Positions 23,561 to 34,390 of a stretch of DNA of 64,000 nucleotides are shown here, piece after piece. Numbering within the stretch: position 1 is the stretch's first letter; the number at the start of each line of letters is the position of its first letter. The stretch lies in assembly GCF_027409185.1 (NCBI RefSeq), contig NC_084469.1:35214793-35278792 (forward strand). Direction: 5' to 3'. A program made the position numbers and the translations under genes. The DNA is from Cynocephalus volans. Lineage: Eukaryota > Chordata > Mammalia > Dermoptera > Cynocephalidae. Below the pieces are notes generated by a model that saw nothing but the letters and a program-made list of their open reading frames with translations, had not been told where the DNA came from and ran no database searches.

Positions 23561-24077
23561 TGTTTCATTTCCTTTGATGAAACAGATTTTGATCACCACA
23601 TCTAATAAGAGTAACATCAAAAAAGAAGTTTATATGGTAACTTCATGAATTAACAGATATCCAAAAGTTCTAGATAAAATTTTAGCAATTAGAATATGAC
23701 TATTTTTTAATGGTTCATAAACTTTATTTTTTATGTTTTTATGACATTCTAGAGATATTCTTTGTACTACAGGAAGTTACATATTACCTATGTAATATAG
23801 TTTTACTTAATCACTCCCCAACTAAAATATACATTTTAGCTTTTCACTGTCATAACCAATGCTGATATTAACATCTTTGGTACACTGAGCTCTTATGGAT
23901 ATCACATTTTTTATTCCCAATAGTTTCCTAGAAGAATTTAATGTATTAAAAATACTGACACTCTAGAAATTATTCTAAAGTACCAATGGACTTAAGATAA
24001 CTTAGTTACTCTCTAAAGTCACTAGGCACCAAAAATAAATGAGTATATTAAGAATGGCCATAAGTGAAACTCACTGA
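23560..24077. other. Unassigned AT-rich intergenic DNA
   Basis: AT-rich, with no open frame above 60 codons and no clear repeat family recognised. Confidence 0.4.
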
Positions 24078-24081
24078 ACAT

Positions 24082-24918
24082 TGTCTGAGGTAAAAAATGA
24101 GACAGAGTGATATAGGAGGTGCTCAGTTTCCCTGGGGTCGGGTTATAGGACACACCTCTGGGTTACAAGCTGTTTCCCAAGGTTTCAGGCCCCTCTTTTT
24201 GGCTCTCCCCTAGAGGAAAGCTACTGTTGCCAGTTAGACCTATTTTCAGCACCACCATAAGAAAATGAGAACACAAGGGTCTGGCTTATGCAAATCCAGT
24301 GGCTGGGCATGCTGGGTCGAGAGGGGTTATATAACCCTGATAGCTAAATGACCTTCCCGTAGAGGTCCTAGAGAGCACAGAATATTCTTGAATATGCCTG
24401 GTGCATGTGACAGAATTTGACCAATGAACATGCTCCCAGAAGAGACTAACTGAGTGTGTACAAGACTAATGTTACATAGCAGGGAACCACCTCCTTAACT
24501 GACTATTCATTAGATGGCAAAACTATAAAAGCCAAATCCCAGCAGAAGACTGGGTTGTTGCTCACATTCCTGGAGGCAACCCACACTTAACTGACCGAGG
24601 TGTGTATACTTCATTTTGCATCAGACTTACTTTCAGCATGCAGCTGCTCACTTGAGCCAGCCTGCATCCTGTACTGAGCTTTAAGAGTGTATTTCTTACT
24701 TTTATGTTAAACTTGGTGTGGGCCTGCTCAGTCTCTGGAGCAATGCCGCACTCTTTCTGTGGAACCTGTATTTCTTATCTGTTGTATTAAACCTGTTTTC
24801 ACTTTCTACTGTGACTCTGCCCTTCAGTTCTTTCCTGTGGTGGAGTCAAGAACCTGGTAAGAGGCGGGATGGGTTGAGACCAACTACCAGGCCCCTGGGT
24901 CCCTAGACCCTACTTCCA
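24082..24918 (+). mobile_element. Solo LTR of an ERV1-type endogenous retrovirus
   Basis: An 837-bp unit begins TGTCTGAG, ends TTCCA and is flanked by the 4-base duplication ACAT (24078-24081 and 24919-24922). Inside are a TATA-like CTATAAAAG near 24524 and an ATTAAA poly(A) signal near 24786, in the order expected of U3-R-U5. A CCAAT-like ACCAATGAAC lies near 24420. No internal retroviral genes adjoin it, so it is a solo LTR left by recombination. The 4-bp duplication favours a gammaretrovirus-like (class I) origin; the family is not named. Confidence 0.75.
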
Positions 24919-25069
24919 ACATCAAGAGGACCTAAAGCTGGACCACAGATGTGAAACATCAGACACCAACAGGATCATAGCTGGACAATGTTTTTCATGC
25001 CTGAAAATAATTCAAGGCAAAGAAAAAAAATCTAATCCTAACAGGCGGGAGCTATGACATCATGGTGCT

Positions 25070-25290
25070 AAAGCACACAGGCCTGGAGCTGGACAGAGCT
25101 GTGTTTAAATCCTGGTTGAACCAAAGCCAAGAGATCCGGAGCATGTTAGTCCAGAATTGTGTCACCCATAAACTGGGGGTGATAGAACACTACATCAGAG
25201 ATTAGTCTGAAGTTCACCTAAAATGAATGTTCCTGAAGTGGTTGGTACAGTATCTGCCCATAATGAGCACTCAGTAAATAGTCTCGACAA
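25070..25290 (+). repeat. MIR (ancient tRNA-derived SINE) fragment
   Basis: Degenerate MIR order: GGCCTGGAGCTGGACAGAGC, GTTTAAATCCTGGTTGAAC, CATAAACTGGGGGTGATAG, then GAGCACTCAGTAAATAG. A short GAT repeat follows. Confidence 0.6.
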
Positions 25291-25409
25291 TGATGATGAT
25301 GATATCAGCTGCTTTTGACCAAACTGCAATGCAGAAATCCAAATCTTAGCTCTCCAGACACTCTGCTTGGAAACTAGAGTATTTTTCTACTAACTCAGAA
25401 AGGGCCTGA

Positions 25410-25520
25410 AGGTTTTTTGTTTGTTCGAGTTTTTTAAAAAATTTTTATTTGAACATAGTTGCTTGTACATATCTGTGGGGTACAGCACTGAATATCAATA
25501 TCATAATATACCTTCTTTGG
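25410..25520 (-). mobile_element. Short L1 3'-end fragment
   Basis: TTTTTATTTGAACATAGTTG, CATATCTGTGGGGTACAGC and TGAATATCAATATCATAAT resemble the antisense L1 3' end also seen at 46948-47550. The rest of 25290-25735 is unassigned. Confidence 0.5.
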
Positions 25521-25739
25521 AAAAATGTCTTCAGATCCTTGGAGTCACTTGTCTTTTAATTACTGAATCATATCAAGACAATTTTAAAAACAAGTTGCTA
25601 ACTCCCTGAGCCACCAAGAAGCTTACTTTTTGCTCATTTCCAAACCTGCTTTTGAATGAGGCAGGACATTTTTTCCCTAGAATTGCATTTTAACATTCAT
25701 GTGAAAAGAACATAAGCAAGTTTAAAAAGAGAAGTTTCC

Positions 25740-25890
25740 GGGCCGAGCCCGTGGCCCACTCGGGAAAGTGCGGCGCTGGGAGCGCCGAGACGCTCCCGCC
25801 GCTGGTTCGGATCCTATATAGGAATGGCCGGTGCACTCACTGGCTGAGTGCCGGTCACGAAAAAGACAAACAAACAAACAAATAAAAAAA
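25740..25890 (+). mobile_element. tRNA-Ile-like SINE, CG-rich subtype
   Basis: GGGCCGAGCCCGTGGCCCAC, then a CGCCGAGACGCTCCCGCCGC arm, a second unit GGCCGGTGCACTCACTGGC and a (CAAA)n tail. Target duplication AGAAGTTTCC / ACAAGTTTCC at about 25730-25739 and 25890-25899. Same subtype as 5681-5828. Confidence 0.9.
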
Positions 25891-25899
25891 CAAGTTTCC

Positions 25900-26700
25900 C
25901 CTGACCTCAGCTGGTTAAGACAGAGGAAAGCAAAGAAATGTTCCATAGGATTGTTCAAAGAAATGGTGTTTAAAAGATGTCAGTTCATTCTTGATTATTT
26001 AAACAGAAACTGCGAAAGTCATATAGCCTCAGCTCCAGAGAGCCCCAGGTGGAAACAAGGACTAGATGAATGGCATGGAGAGTCGATCTTTGACTCAATT
26101 AGACTGAATCAATCTTGTCATTGAGTTCCCAAGGAAATTCAATTACAGGTCAAGTGTAGGAAGCCCTGTAATTGTGGCTTAAGCAGCAGAAATGACAGGT
26201 GGTCGATTGCTGCCTGGGGATGAGTTTGACTTCAAAGCCCCCAAATCTATCATGAGAAGAACAGGCAGGAGAGCTGGCGAGAGGACGATGCTTCTGGAGT
26301 TGAAGAACCAACCACTGAAAGGTTTTCCCCAAACCAAGGAGACATCGGACAGACCGCACTGGAAATTACACTGTCACCCATGCCATCAACCCAGTTACCT
26401 GCTGACTGGCCACAGGAGCTCATGGCAGGACCATCAGGCCTGAATTAGGAGCTTCCAGCTCCAGCATCTCCAGCTGAGTCCAGTTGTCTATGTGGCCAGA
26501 AACTATTACCCAGGCCAAGGCCAAGGCCAGAGAGTGGGGCTGTGAGAAGAGCTCTGTCAGGAGAGACAACTCCTGAGGAAAAAGGGCATCTCTCTAGGAA
26601 TCCCTAAGTAACTGCTCCAGCTAGTGAGGACACAAATATTGCAGAAGAATCTTTGTAATAGTCAAAACCCAGAAGCTATAAATAGACTTATAAATTCCAC
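25900..26700. other. Unassigned intergenic DNA
   Basis: Short open frames on both strands, none with splice context or a recognisable product. A small GGCCAAGGCCAAGGCCAG repeat lies near 26515. Confidence 0.35.
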
Positions 26701-26705
26701 GGCAT

Positions 26706-26800
26706 TAAAAACACCACCACTCAGTTGATTATAGCACAGCCTTGTAACACAAGGGTCAAGGGTTCTGATCCCTGTAATGGCCGGCTGCCATAAACAACAA
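26706..26800 (+). mobile_element. Old tRNA-Ile-like SINE monomer
   Basis: Diverged copy: CACTCAGTTGATTATAGCAC, TGTAACACAAGGGTCAAGGG, GATCCCTGTAATGGCCGGC and a (CAA)n tail. The first bases of the unit are degenerate. Confidence 0.75.
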
Positions 26801-26829
26801 CAACAAAAAGGTTTTATGTAAGGGAAAAA

Positions 26830-27780
26830 AATCATAAATATATTGTACTATAGTTTTGCAATATGTTACCATTGGGGGAAGCTGGGTAAAGGGTACATGG
26901 GATGGCTCCGTATTTTTGTATGTGAATCTACACATCTCAAAAGAAGAAATTTAATTAAAATTATAAAGTCAAAAGACATACAACAAGCTGGGATAAATAT
27001 TTGCAACTCATCAGAGACCAAGGGCTAACTCTCTTATATAGAAAGAGTTTCTAGAAATTGAGAAGGAACAGACCAACCCAATAAAAAAATTATCAAAGGA
27101 TATAAAGAGATAGTTCACACACACAAAAAGAAATATGAAAAGTCTTTAAATATGTAAAAAGAAGTTCAAACTTCCTCACAAGAGAAATGAAGTCTGAAAC
27201 TATAGTGACACAACATGTTTTCCTACATAATAGATTGGGGAAAAAAATCCCTAAATCAAAAGTTGGACAACATACCCTGTTGGTGAGGCTTTAGGGAAAC
27301 AGATGCTCTTTGCATTTATCCTTTGACCCAACACAAGGGACACACATGTAAGATATGTGCATAAGATACAGATTCATGAATAAAAATGAAATGACATAAG
27401 CACAAGGATACACACTGAGACACTTTCATAACAGAAGAGTGGAAACAACCCAAGTGTCCAGTAAAGGGAGACGCATCACGGACCAAATATAGTCTAAGCT
27501 GTAAGAAGGGAGGAAGATCCCTATGAACAGATATAGAGAGGCTTCTGATTTATTACTGCTAAGTGGGGGGAGAAAGCACTTTTTAGAACAGTACAAAGAA
27601 AATCCTGCCTCTTAGAGAAGAAAGGGGGATCAAAATACATATTTGTAAAAATGTTACCTCTAGAGGATGGAGAGAGGGGAAGGGCTAGGGAGGCAAGGGT
27701 GGAACTAAGTTTCTCCTTGATGCTTTTTTATATAGCTGTGACTCTCAATCTTGTAAATCTATATCTATTAAAAAAAAATT
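26830..27780 (+). mobile_element. Old sense L1 fragment
   Basis: Landmarks of L1 ORF2 and the 3' part: CAACTCATCAGAGACCAAGG, CCCAATAAAAAAATTATCAA, GTTGGTGAGGCTTTAGGGAA and GTGGAAACAACCCAAGTGTC. Heavily mutated. Bases 27600-27780 may be its 3' end. Confidence 0.7.
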
Positions 27781-29930
27781 CCTAAGGCTTCGAGATGAAC
27801 GGCAGAGAAGGGTAGAATGAAGTGGGTCACCCTCCTTAGGGAAGGCAGACGTGGGCAGGAACTCAGGGACCAAGGGCTGGAAGTGCAGAGAGTGGCAATA
27901 TTAGGGAGGGAAGCCACAGTAAAAATCATCTCGTTCTGTATTTTTATTTTTTACACAAGTGAGGGAGACTAACACGAGAGTAAAGACCAAATTCACTTGC
28001 CTAAGCATAGTAAATAATGTGAAAAATAATCTCTCGAGCCCAGATCATCCAATCTCTGACGAAAGTATCTCTTTGGCAATAAGTCTTTGTCCCTGAAGGG
28101 GTGGCACAAATGGGGTGAGGGAAATGAGTCGCTCTTCATGATTGCAGCCGTGCAGAAGCCCTGTGCTGCTGGGACAGCTGGTCGCCCACAGTCGCGTGGT
28201 TGCAGTTTCTGCATGGGACTTAGCTCCAGCATCTTGGTAACTAAGGACTGGCGGGGCCAGAAGGTGGCAGTTACTGAGTGGCCGTACACCGACCGAGGTG
28301 AGAGAACGCGGGACTGGTTCTTCAGTCCCAGCAAGGCTGGAGCCGGATCGGTCAATTCCTCCACTCCGGGAAAGGGGCAGAGACCACTCCTCAGGCAAGG
28401 AGGTGAAAGCGGCAGACTGGCCAGGGAACCAGGGGTTACACATTTTAAATAATTAAAACCACTTGTTATTGAAATAGTCCTGAAACCCTTCCTTACGAGG
28501 GGGTAAACACAGCCATCCGAACTCAATTTAACTTTCCCAGTGTCTCAGTGCCATCATTATAAAAATAAATGATCCTGGATTGCGACACTGGGCCTCCCGC
28601 AGTAGGAAGGCAAGGTCCTTGCCCCTCACACTAATAGACTGCTCTTCTTGCTGAGATGTTGCATTTGCTTTTTATAGCCTGTCTGTCCTTTCTTTCAGCT
28701 GCCATCTCCCTAGCTTGACACCGCTGGAGTGTCACTGAGGGTTTGGAGAAGGAGAAAGCCCCTCTGTGCAAACCCTGATGTTCTTTCAGGGTCTTCCTGA
28801 GTCCCGGCCTCCACGAAGCCGCCCCATTCCCCTTGATCAGGGCTCACTGGTCCCCTGTTGGCTGCCATCGCGGCTGGCTGGGGGCAGATGTGAGCCCATT
28901 CAGTCGCGGCTCCTCTCTCCTGCTCTCCACCCCCCGCTGCTCCTTGTTCCTTGCCCCTGAAGCAGGTTTCCATGGTGCCCCTCCCTCCCAAGCCCTTACG
29001 CTGTGGCCTCTGGAATCCTGCCCACCGTAAACAAACTTCTCCACACCGATGTTAAATATTAATTCTAAATAGAGCCAAGTAATGCACTCACACAGTTAAA
29101 ATCATCAGATGTATTAAAAGGTTCATGGTGAAAACAGCAGTGTTCTGTCACACCCCTTCCTCCTGCCAGGCCTGCTGCACAGAGACTTTTCTTTGAGCCG
29201 CTGCTTCTGGTACGTGTTTTCTTAATTTTAAATAATTTGCAGGTACTGCTTTTTTTTTTTTTTTTTTCTATTTTAGAAATTATCTGTTGACATCTTAATA
29301 TGGCACATGACAAGTTATTTCTTTTATTATACTCCCATGCTCACGTATGTGCACACTCGCACATGCACACTCGCATGTGCACACTCACATGCGCACACAC
29401 ACTGATTTCCTGCTCCTCTTTTCCAAGTTTATTTTTATCCAATTTTCAGGTAAGTCAATATTTTGAGTTTCCATTCTTGTGGTTATATATTCAGTAGTTA
29501 AGTGTTCTATGGTTGGGTTTCCTTTGTTTTGCATCATTTTAATTTTCCAAGAGTTAGTAATTACCTTGTATTTTCTTTGCTTAGTTTTCTATGTACCTAT
29601 CATTAATTCTTTCCCACATCCTCCTAAAACTTCTCAATAAAATTTTCCATGTGATAAAACACAGCAGATAATACATTGTTTCTGAAGACCTGTCTTTTAG
29701 AGACCTCTGTCATTCTGCTCCAATCTGGAATTTTTTGTTTTCTAGTTGTGCTGTACACATATCATTAAAGGATTTTCTCTCACCATCATTGCAGAAATTC
29801 CCTTAGCCTCTCTCTGTTTCTTAGATTCCACAACTTGTTCTTTCTTGGTTTAATCTCTTTGGTAGCTTACATCCTCCACTAGCTACCTGGGAAAGAGTAT
29901 TTGGAGATAATTTTTAAAAATCACTTTATG
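27781..29930. other. Intergenic, partly CpG-containing, no recognised gene
   Basis: Bases 28090-28420 contain many CpG dinucleotides and overlapping open frames of 121 codons (+, 28087-28452) and 177 codons (-, 28526-27993). Neither matches a family I know, and no splice context was found. CA-rich short tandem repeats with CACTCGCACATGCACACTCG lie at 29335-29400. A T run lies at 29250-29267. Confidence 0.35.
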
Positions 29931-29934
29931 AAGT

Positions 29935-31122
29935 ATAACTTCCCCACTATAAAATGCACCCATCTGAAGTATATGTCTTGAGAAGCCCCTGGGGTCCTGA
30001 GGCAGCAGAGGGAATGAGGTTTCCCCTCCCCCCACAACATCTTAGAATGCAGTTATTATTTTTTAAAAAGTTATCTCCTAAGTTATCAAAAACACTTTTC
30101 AGGCATCCACTTACACTTTTAAATTAATTTTATAATTTGTTTCATTACTCTCCTTGTTAGTCTTCAAATAACAATTTACTAGAATTTCATAAATCATCAT
30201 TTTGGGTCTAAATGAAAGCCTCAATTTTCTTTAGAAACTAAACTAAGAATTGAGATTTATTATTAAAGTGATTTTTTTGTGAGAAAAAAATATATAAAGT
30301 GCCTGTTTTGATGGGTTTTGATGAATTTCTGTCCCTGAATAACAACAACCACAATGAAGATACAGAACTTTCCCATCACTCCACAAAATTCCCTTGTGCT
30401 CTGCCCCAGTCGATCATCACCCCTGCCCCCAGTTCCAGGCGGCCTTTCTGTTTTCCTTTCCTAGAGATTAGATTAAATTAGATTAGTCTTTTCTAGAGTT
30501 TTATATAAATGAAATCACATAGTATGTAGTCTCCTGTGTCTGGCTTCTTTCACTCAACATAATGTTTTTGAGATTCATCCATGTTGTGTGTATCAGTAAT
30601 TCATTTTTAAAAACAGCTTTGTTGAGGTTTAATTGACATACAATAAACTGCACATAATCAAAGTGTACTATTTGATAAATTTATACTTGCCCATGAAACT
30701 ATCACCATCACTCAGCATAATTATTCTGAAATTAATCAATGCCATTACATGTACCAATAGTTCATTCCTTTTTATTGCTAAGTAGTACTCCATTGCATAG
30801 ATGTACCACAGTTTATTTATCCATTTATGTGTTGATGGACATTGGATTGTTTCTAGTTTTGACTATTAGAAGTAAAACTGCTATGAACATTCTTTGTACA
30901 GATTAAGCTATTATGTACTTTCAAGTCTTTGTATGGATTTATATTTCTTTTTTCCTGGGTAAATATCTAGGAGTATAATGGCTGAATTTATGGTAGGTGT
31001 ATGTTTAACATTTAAAGAAGTTGTCAGACTGTGTTCCAAAGTGTTTGGGCCATTTTATTTTCCTAAGCAATGTATGAGAGTCCCAGTTGTTCCACATCCT
31101 CTCCAACACTTGGTTTTGTCAG

Positions 31123-31153
<31 letters not shown>

Positions 31154-31640
31154 TTGGCAGTTGGCTGGTACAGGGATCTAAACCCTTGACCTTGGTGTTA
31201 TAGTACTACACTCTAACCAACTTAGCTAACCAGCCAGCCTCAGACTTTTTGCTTTTAGCCATTCTGATAGGAACAGTATTAGTTAGCTCTGTGTGGTTTT
31301 AATTAGCATTTTCTTGATGACTAATGATGTCGAAATTTTTTTCAGGTTCTTATTGGCCATTCATATCATGTTTTGTTCTGAATATGTTCAAATTGTTTGC
31401 CAATTGTTTATTTATTTATTTATTTTTATTATTATTAAGTTGTAAGGGTTCTTTATATATTCTGGATATAAATCTTTTGTCAAATATACATACTGAAAAT
31501 ATTTTCTCCCTGTCTCTAGCTTATCTTTTCCTTTTCTTTCTTGAAGAGCAGAAGTTTTCATTTTCATAAAGTATATTTTACTAGTTGGGTTTTTTATGGC
31601 TCATGCTTTTTTTTTTTTTATACTGTTTAAGAATATTTTG
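29935..31640 (-). mobile_element. Old antisense L1 fragments
   Basis: Antisense L1 3' landmarks in order: ACAGCTTTGTTGAGGTTTAA, GATGGACATTGGATTGTTTC, TATGAGAGTCCCAGTTGTTC, then, past a SINE, TTCTTATTGGCCATTCATAT and TATATTCTGGATATAAATC. Strongly decayed. Bases 29935-30280 are the least certain part. Confidence 0.65.
31124..31239 (-). mobile_element. tRNA-Ile-like SINE, monomer
   Basis: (ATTT)n tail, then GGCAGTTGGCTGGTACAGGG, CCCTTGACCTTGGTGTTATA and AGCTAACCAGCCAGCC. Short target duplication (TCAGATT / TCAGACTT). Inserted in the old L1. Confidence 0.9.
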
Positions 31641-31681
31641 CTTGCTTGCATAGTAAACACACAGTCTAACAATATAATTTA

Positions 31682-32124
31682 TGATGGGGGCTTTTGGTGG
31701 AGGTAGTGGTATCAGTTCTACCTGTGGAGGGACTAGGGACCCAGGGCATCAGCCTGATATCCAGAAGGGCTGGACACTAAAGACCAGCCATGTGGCAGTA
31801 TGGGATTGAATCCAGTAAAAACTCTGGGCACCAAGGCTTATGTGAGTGTCCCTACTTGGCAATAGTCCACGTGTATCATCACGTGTCATGTCTGGGAGGA
31901 GTTAACTGCTATGCATGACTCCACAGGGAGAGAACAATGGAAGCTCTACATTTTGACCTTCCTGGACTCTGCCGCATGTATCTCTTCCTTTGACTGATTT
32001 TAATCTGTATTCTTTCACTATAATAAGCTGTAAACATGAGTGTAACTGTTTTCAGAAAGTTCTGTAAATCCTTCTAGTGAATTATTGAAACTGAGGGTGG
32101 TTTTGGGAATTCCCTGAACGTGCA
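31682..32124 (+). repeat. 5' LTR of the ERV-L element
   Basis: The start is placed at TGATGGGGGC and the end at the CA two bases before the primer binding site. The 3' part has an (A)TAATAAG-like signal near 32020 (CACTATAATAAGCTG). The 5' boundary is the less secure one. Confidence 0.6.
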
Positions 32125-32126
32125 AT

Positions 32127-32144
32127 TGGTGTCAGAAGTGGGGG
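32127..32144 (+). other. tRNA-Leu primer binding site
   Basis: The 18 bases TGGTGTCAGAAGTGGGGG begin with the TGG complementary to the CCA end of tRNA and continue as the leucine tRNA complement that gives ERV-L its name. Confidence 0.85.
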
Positions 32145-32477
32145 AAGTCCTGTGTGTGGACTATTTCTTCTAACTATACAGTTGGCTTAAATTCTTGCAG
32201 TTGGTATCAGAAATAGGATTGACCTTAATTCACTGAAACGTGGTTTGGGAAGAGGAAGAATGAAAGGTTGGGGGTTGATAAACTTCTGATTCCTCAGTGG
32301 CTACCTAGTTACCCGTGGTATGAAATCGCAGCCCAACTGGGATCAGTTACTGGAAGTAAAAGTGACAAATGAAATTTAGAAATGATGGCTCTAACCTCCA
32401 GGTAGTTGGCTCACTGGCTGCACATGGAAATGCAAAGTAACAAGAAACTAAATATAAAATCTCTTGGTTATTGTTGG

Positions 32478-32560
32478 GTTTTTTTGTTTTGTTTTGTTTT
32501 TGTGGCTGGCCTGTACAGGGATCCAAACCCATGACCTTGGTGTTGTAAGGTTGCACTTCT
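32478..32560 (-). mobile_element. 5'-truncated tRNA-Ile-like SINE
   Basis: A TTTTG-rich tail, GTGGCTGGCCTGTACAGGG, CCATGACCTTGGTGTTGTAA and then a break. Target duplication CTTGGTTATTGTTG (about 32463) / CTTGGTTGTTGTTA (about 32559). It lies between the ERV-L LTR and the gag-like frame. Confidence 0.8.
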
Positions 32561-32740
32561 TGGTTGTTGTTATCTGTAACAGTTTAAATGAAGGGATAGT
32601 TTTGGGGCAGATCTTACTGGGCCAGTGTAGGCTTCCAGCCAGTCCCGAGTTGCAGCTGCTAGCCTCAGGGCTGCTATAGATGATAAAAAATTAGGCTGAA
32701 ACAATACATACCAAAGCAAGTTAGACTGATTTGTAAGATA

Positions 32741-33061
32741 ATGGCGAAAGACAAAGGGGATGGTCAAAGAACTCATCCTACCAAGGTAGAAATCTTTAAC
32801 TGGTTATTAAAAAATTGGATGAATGAAGCAGTCATTAACAGAGTCATAACAAAGGTTTTAATGCAGCACTCTCCCAAGTTGGGTGGACCAATGGGAGTCC
32901 CTGCTGGTCCCCCAACCTTGGGGGGCCCTAAACAAATCTGCTTTGTTTGCCTTAGTTTTGAGGAATTAAAAAAGTCAGAAGGCAAAGATGACAATGAGAA
33001 ACCTGAACTCGAATTGCCTGAGATGAAGGTCCCACAATCTAATCAAGATAAGGACTTTTGA
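32741..33061 (+). pseudogene. ERV-L gag-like open frame
   Basis: A 106-codon frame beginning MAKDKGDGQRTHPTKVEIFN lies where gag is expected, 600 bases after the primer binding site. It is much shorter than a complete gag and ends in TGA. It is retroviral by position and by context with the pol-like remains downstream; no function is implied. Confidence 0.5.
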
Positions 33062-34303
33062 AAGAGCCTCAATCCCATAGCTCAACCCTAGCTGGGGACC
33101 TAAGGCCACCCTAGTGGGTAAAATGGTCAGGGGATGGAGAAGAGATGTTTCTGGGACTCTACAACAGGTGAATCCATGTGCTATGGTTCCAAAACCTGTT
33201 GGTGAGTTCTAACAGGAGCTGTAGTTAGATTAAGAGGATATGGAAATGCGACCATTGATGAGATTAAGGTGAAAGTTTGAATAGAAATTGTAATGTTTGA
33301 ATAGACTTTATGGAAAGTAGTTTTGTCTCCTTTACCTGAATGTATTATGGGAATGGAGGTTGTGCCTGACTGGAGAGTGCTTCCCCTACCCAGTGTTGTA
33401 AAACAGAAGGCAGGTAAATCTGCCCTCTGCCAATATTGGTTGACCATGCTAAATGGCATTACCAATAAAATTGCCCAAGCCCACAAGGATTGTTCATCTG
33501 AAACAGTATAGAGTACCTGGTGGACAAAAAGAAGTTACCACTTTGATTAATGCCCTGTTAGAAGCCGGAGTGCTGTTGTGGACGGATTCTCTGTGCAACA
33601 GCCCAGTGTAGAGTCCAGACTTGGGCTCTGGCGAAAACCCCACCCAGCAATGACCACCGGGTTTTTGGGCCAGAAAATTTCCATTTGAGACACAATTACT
33701 AGCTTGCTATTGCACATAATTGAAACTGCTGCTATGACTAGAGGACATAAAATAATCTCTAAATCTGAAATACTCATAATGTCTTGAGCAATGTTGGAAA
33801 AGTACTGTAATGGGGAGGAAAGTGCCCAGAAAAGTTCCATAACAAAATGGAAATGGTTTATATAGGTACATGTTAAAAGGGGAATGCATGGTGTTACTCA
33901 GGAGCAAGTCCTCTCTTTTCCCCTAGGGCCGACTTTGGAACCACCTGAGATGATGCTGGATCCTATGGCCACTTGGCCACTTACATGGTGCCCTATAAAC
34001 AGCTCTCAATTGACCAACAAAGAGTTTCTTGATTTATGGATGGACATTAAAGGTGAACAGATAGCATCCTGTTTGGAAGACCACCACTTTGATTAAGGAA
34101 GGTAAAAATAAATCAGCTCAGTGGACTGAATTTCATGCTGTTTGACCTCATGTTTGAGTTTTTACCAACTCACAGGTGGCTTATGGCCCGGTCATGGAGT
34201 CAGACAGAAGAGCAGAAACTGGACTATTAAAGGGATCCCCATATGGATTATGGCCCCATGGAAATCACTTTAATTTAAGGGATGTATTAAAGTAGGACAG
34301 GTT

Positions 34304-34390
34304 GATTGGTCTGAATGCAGTGGCATTTACAACTAATTGATCACAACCAGTTCCAGATTTCTTTGTTCCTTCTCCACTCCCCCTGCCTTT
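34304..34390 (+). pseudogene. RNY3P: Y3 RNA retropseudogene
   Basis: The 87 bases match the Ro-associated Y3 RNA over nearly its full length: TGCAGTGGCATTTACAACTA, ATTGATCACAACCAGTTCCA and TTTCTTTGTTCCTTCTCCAC are almost identical to the loop and stem parts of the human gene. The 3' stem is lost: the copy ends CCCCCTGCCTTT and runs into a 14-base A tail. Target duplication AGTAGGACAGGT (34291-34302) / AGTAGGACATGT (34403-34414). It is an L1-type retrocopy inserted in the ERV-L pol region. Without the closing 3' stem and its own promoter it is not an active gene. Confidence 0.92.

Noticed and set aside
29335..29400. Regular short repeats that could suggest a CRISPR-like array
   Set aside because: The units are simple CA/GC tandem repeats without spacers, in a mammalian genome.
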